Both the position numbers and the translations under genes were made by a program. A DNA stretch of 8,293 nt from Minisyncoccota bacterium (GTDB lineage Bacteria; Patescibacteriota; Minisyncoccia; Moranbacterales; GCA-2747515): NCBI GenBank assembly GCA_938044295.1, contig CALIRC010000081.1, forward strand, positions 1 through 8,293. The letters run 5' to 3'. Below are positions 6,530-8,293 of the stretch, piece by piece. Each line of letters begins with the position of its first letter. The first letter of the stretch is position 1. Under the pieces are notes generated by a model. The model did no database searches. It was not told the origin of the DNA and worked only from the letters and a program-made list of their open reading frames with translations.

Positions 6530-6857
6530 TATTTTTGACGCTAGACTTTTATTCTCTATATGCTCTCAGATGCCCATTGTCATGGACTTACCAGTGGAGA
6601 TCGTACGGCACTCACCGTTTTGATTTCTGCATATATTGCGCGCATCGTTCTTTGTGCACTTCTCATTTTGTGTAAAAATAACCTTATTTCAAAGCCCTAT
6701 TCTCAGTCATGATTAAAGTCCCATCTGGTGGAACTTTTCTATTACCCGCATACTACAAACTCATTGAGACTTTTTACACTCCTAAAAACAAAGAACTCGC
6801 AGTAGCAAGTCTTTGCTCTACGAGTTTAGATTTATTCTTAGAAGATAATACTACGAT
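6338..6857. other. Gene-poor stretch
   Basis: About 520 bases between the frameshifted gene and the dsRBD gene with no convincing gene on either strand. It holds the weak interrupted ORF described above, a plus-strand frame of about 50 codons (6560-6712) with no SD, and the dsRBD terminator at 6781-6826. No RNA gene or mobile-element remnant was recognised. Confidence 0.5.
6781..6826 (-). terminator. Likely terminator of the dsRBD gene
   Basis: AACTCG (6794-6799) pairs with CGAGTT (6821-6826), with some further imperfect pairing inside (AGC 6804-6806 with GCT 6815-6817). On the minus strand the stem is followed by a T-rich tract (CTTTGTTTTT). It lies about 30 bases after the stop of the dsRBD gene. 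Confidence 0.5.
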
Positions 6858-7097
6858 CTACCTTAACTGGAGTTTGTCACACATTTTTTTTGCCGCCTCC
6901 TCTTTAGCTTCTTTCTTTAAGGTCGATGTATGCGATGTGACCTTATCTTCAACCTTACAATAATAAGTGTATTCATCTGGACCTTTATCCATTTTCAATA
7001 CTGAAAAAGTATATTCTGGTTGCGCTATACGTTTTACTTGGAATGCACAACTCAATATATAACGAAATGTATTTGGCACTCTTACTTTAAATGACAT
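6858..7097 (-). CDS. Free-standing double-stranded RNA-binding domain protein
   Basis: A 79-residue protein that is almost entirely one dsRBD. Helix 1 is NTFRYILSCAFQVKRIA (9-25). PEYTF (27-31) starts strand 1, DKGPDEYTYYCKV (37-49) carries the GP turn and strand 2, and TLKKEAKEEAAKKMCDKL (59-76) is the helix 2 signature with the RNA-contacting KKxAK. In bacteria this domain is usually the C-terminal part of RNase III; here no nuclease is attached. The start at ATG 7097 is set by an SD, AGGAGA, seven bases upstream, and by a promoter whose -10 would overlap the longer GTG start at 7145. It probably binds structured RNA in the cytoplasm; its target is unknown. A dsRBD-like fold with another ligand is possible. 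Confidence 0.72.
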   Translation of the reverse strand: MSFKVRVPNTFRYILSCAFQVKRIAQPEYTFSVLKMDKGPDEYTYYCKVEDKVTSHTSTLKKEAKEEAAKKMCDKLQLR

Positions 7098-7104
7098 GAA
7101 AATG

Positions 7105-7110
7105 TCTCCT
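7105..7110 (-). promoter_or_regulatory. Ribosome binding site AGGAGA of the dsRBD gene
   Basis: AGGAGA on the minus strand, seven bases before ATG 7097. It decides for this start over the upstream GTG at 7145. Confidence 0.75.
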
Positions 7111-7145
7111 GTCGACTGTAAAATTACTCTTCTATATTTAGGCAC

Positions 7146-7174
7146 ATTTAACGCTATTTTTAATAGTCTGTCAA
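7146..7174 (-). promoter_or_regulatory. Sigma-70-type promoter of the dsRBD gene
   Basis: Perfect -35 TTGACA (7169-7174, minus strand), a 17-base spacer and -10 TTAAAT (7146-7151, 4 of 6). Transcription would start near 7139, giving a leader of about 40 bases with the SD. Confidence 0.65.
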
Positions 7175-7205
7175 TGAATTATTGAGAGTATTTATAGAAA
7201 GTAAA

Positions 7206-7231
7206 AGGAGCCACTCTCTGAGCTGGCTCCT
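7206..7231 (-). terminator. Terminator of the small membrane-protein gene
   Basis: AGGAGCCA (7206-7213) pairs perfectly with TGGCTCCT (7224-7231) around a 10-base loop. On the minus strand it is followed by TTTTACTTTC. It lies 37 bases after the stop at 7268. Confidence 0.7.
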
Positions 7232-7267
7232 GACACTTCTCTTCAAGTGTAATCCTTTATTGCTTTC

Positions 7268-7549
7268 TTATACTTTATACACTTTATACAAACTGACTTT
7301 TTCTCCACAGTTTGTAATGACTCTTTTTTCCATCCAGATTTTACACTCTAGTTGGAGCCACCGTAATGCAAAAGATAAACACGCAGGATTTATAGTGAAT
7401 ATTTTATCTGTATCAATTCCTTTTTGCCCCTTTTCTTCCAGAGTTTCTAAAATGGATTTTTTTAGGTTAGCTAAATATTGACCCGCTATAAGTCCACCGA
7501 TGAACGCAATAACCACAGAAAGAACAGATATTACATAGTATGGAAGCAT
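7268..7549 (-). CDS. Small one-pass membrane protein of unknown function
   Basis: A 93-residue protein. Residues 4-24 (YYVISVLSVVIAFIGGLIAG) form one hydrophobic helix; then comes a charged, probably helical stretch LANLKKSILETLEEKGQKG (26-44) and a basic tail with two Cys (70 and 81) ending LYKVYKV. The start at ATG 7549 is chosen over a longer frame to 7630 because GGAGAA lies at 7554-7559 just before it and the promoter at 7584-7612 lies inside the longer version. It forms its own unit with promoter and terminator, divergent from the ADP-ribosyltransferase-fold gene. I do not recognise the family. A membrane-tethered accessory or partner role is possible but not shown. Confidence 0.65.
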   Translation of the reverse strand: MLPYYVISVLSVVIAFIGGLIAGQYLANLKKSILETLEEKGQKGIDTDKIFTINPACLSFALRWLQLECKIWMEKRVITNCGEKVSLYKVYKV

Positions 7550-7583
7550 TATATTCTCCAATTGAACGTTGAGTGTTATTAGT

Positions 7584-7612
7584 ATATTAACATTTATCTT
7601 TATAAATGTCAA
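7584..7612 (-). promoter_or_regulatory. Sigma-70-type promoter of the membrane-protein gene
   Basis: Perfect -35 TTGACA (7607-7612, minus strand), a 17-base spacer and -10 TAATAT (7584-7589, 4 of 6). Transcription would start near 7577. Confidence 0.6.
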
Positions 7613-7734
7613 ATATATAGCTACCTTCATCTATGGGACTTTTCATAAGCTCTGCTCATAGCAGTCTTACTCGCTATTCACTCATTTATTGGTCTTTGTT
7701 TTGTTCTCTAGGTGATACTAGATTGGAACCGATT

Positions 7735-7754
7735 TGATATACTATGGATATAAT
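7735..7754 (+). promoter_or_regulatory. Overlapping -10 elements before the ART-fold gene
   Basis: An extended -10 TGATATACT (7735-7743) abuts the first ATG, and a perfect TATAAT lies at 7749-7754, just after it. TTGGAA at 7723-7728 is the only -35-like site and is badly spaced for both. If either is the true -10, transcription starts after ATG 7744, and the ATG at 7771 would be the real start. Confidence 0.4.
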
Positions 7755-8293
7755 TACAAGAAACTTCCGTATGTTCGAAAAACCATCTTATAGGGATCAT
7801 TTGGCAGAAACATTGAAAGAGGCGCCAAGAGATGAAAGGGGTGCAATCCTTAGTGAGGCTCGCAGTGACGCTGCATACTGGCAAGAAAGAGTGAAAAAGC
7901 TCGCACAAAAAGCTGAATTCTCTGAAGACCGCACGGTGCTCACATGGGAACAAAAAAGGGTTTATCATGGTACTACTGCTGAGCGAATTGATGTTTTCAA
8001 TTATGCCGAAAATAGTACAATTGGTGACAAGGCAGTTTATTTTACTGCTGATCCAGAGATTGCTATGGGTTATGGCAGAAAACTTGCGAACGAAAAGTCC
8101 TGTGAAGATGTATTTTTATATGAGGCAAATTTAGATCATGTTCAGATGCAAAACTGGCTTGAACAAGATTCTATTGATCTTCTAAAGAAACAGTTAAGAG
8201 AATACACACAAAGCACTCTCTCAGAGTTCAAGGCAAACACAAATTACGATTACCTCAAAGAAAAATATGACTTACTTGTACGTAAAGAAGTGG
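7744..8293 (+). CDS. ADP-ribosyltransferase-fold protein, 3' end outside the window
   Basis: An open plus-strand frame of 183 codons that runs off the window, beginning MDIITRNFRMFEKPSYRDHL. A charged helical region (about 11-70) is followed by an ADP-ribosyltransferase-like core: RVYHGTTAERIDVF (72-85), then GDKAVYFTADPEIAMGYGRK (94-113), then the strand VFLYEANLDHV (123-133). His75 and Tyr99 match the first two residues of the H-Y-E triad that binds NAD in PARP/diphtheria-type ARTs; the third would lie past the window. Such proteins use NAD+ to modify proteins, RNA or DNA, and some bind without catalysis. ATG 7771 (MFEKPSYRDH) is an alternative start that suits the -10 elements better; neither has an SD. 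It could be a toxin-like effector or a housekeeping modifier. Confidence 0.7.
   Translation, partial: MDIITRNFRMFEKPSYRDHLAETLKEAPRDERGAILSEARSDAAYWQERVKKLAQKAEFSEDRTVLTWEQKRVYHGTTAERIDVFNYAENSTIGDKAVYFTADPEIAMGYGRKLANEKSCEDVFLYEANLDHVQMQNWLEQDSIDLLKKQLREYTQSTLSEFKANTNYDYLKEKYDLLVRKEV

Noticed and set aside
6560..6712. 50-codon plus-strand ORF with a possible membrane segment
   Set aside because: No SD, and the only -10-like site overlaps its ATG; codons look random.
6709..6963. 84-codon plus-strand ORF
   Set aside because: Runs through the dsRBD terminator and antisense into the dsRBD gene, which has far better signals.
7182..7481. 99-codon plus-strand ORF
   Set aside because: Antisense to the small membrane-protein gene and its terminator, which have promoter and SD support.
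7708..7968. 86-codon minus-strand ORF
   Set aside because: Antisense to the ART-fold gene, whose motifs are clear.

Overview
This is an AT-rich, gene-dense bacterial window with the standard genetic code: no gene needs TGA as a sense codon, and Trp is TGG. Short single-domain genes, poor Shine-Dalgarno sites at many starts, near-leaderless starts and a lone dsRNA-binding domain would fit a Candidate Phyla Radiation (Patescibacteria) genome. That placement is an inference; there is no rRNA or marker gene here. No insertion sequence, tRNA, rRNA, integrase or CRISPR array was seen. Except for the last gene, everything convincing lies on the minus strand.

Left half (1-4660), read right to left on the minus strand: an HD-domain phosphohydrolase, a 2H phosphoesterase (LigT/2'-5' RNA ligase-like), a short class-I-type inorganic pyrophosphatase-like protein, an overlapping P-loop nucleoside kinase continuous with a SAM methyltransferase, an AAC(6')-type GNAT acetyltransferase, and a membrane-anchored alpha/beta hydrolase. 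Several have their own promoters, three of them with an extended -10 (TGnTATAnT), so this looks like a row of small units rather than one operon. Many of these enzymes act on phosphoesters, nucleotides or small molecules.

Middle (4660-6860): a helical protein of unknown function that is split by one missing base in an A5 run, followed by a strong terminator. Around it lie two gene-poor stretches. One holds a small membrane-protein-like frame interrupted by an in-frame TAA, the other a weaker example of the same pattern; both look like decaying genes.

Right (6860-8293): a free-standing dsRNA-binding domain protein and a one-pass membrane protein, both on the minus strand and each with a consensus promoter, a good SD and a terminator. 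Divergent from them, on the plus strand, is an ADP-ribosyltransferase-fold protein that runs off the window end.

Most worth checking: the kinase-methyltransferase frame, which has an intact Walker A motif but no ATG/GTG/TTG in front of it; the A5-run frameshift in the unknown gene; the solo dsRBD; and the partial ART protein.
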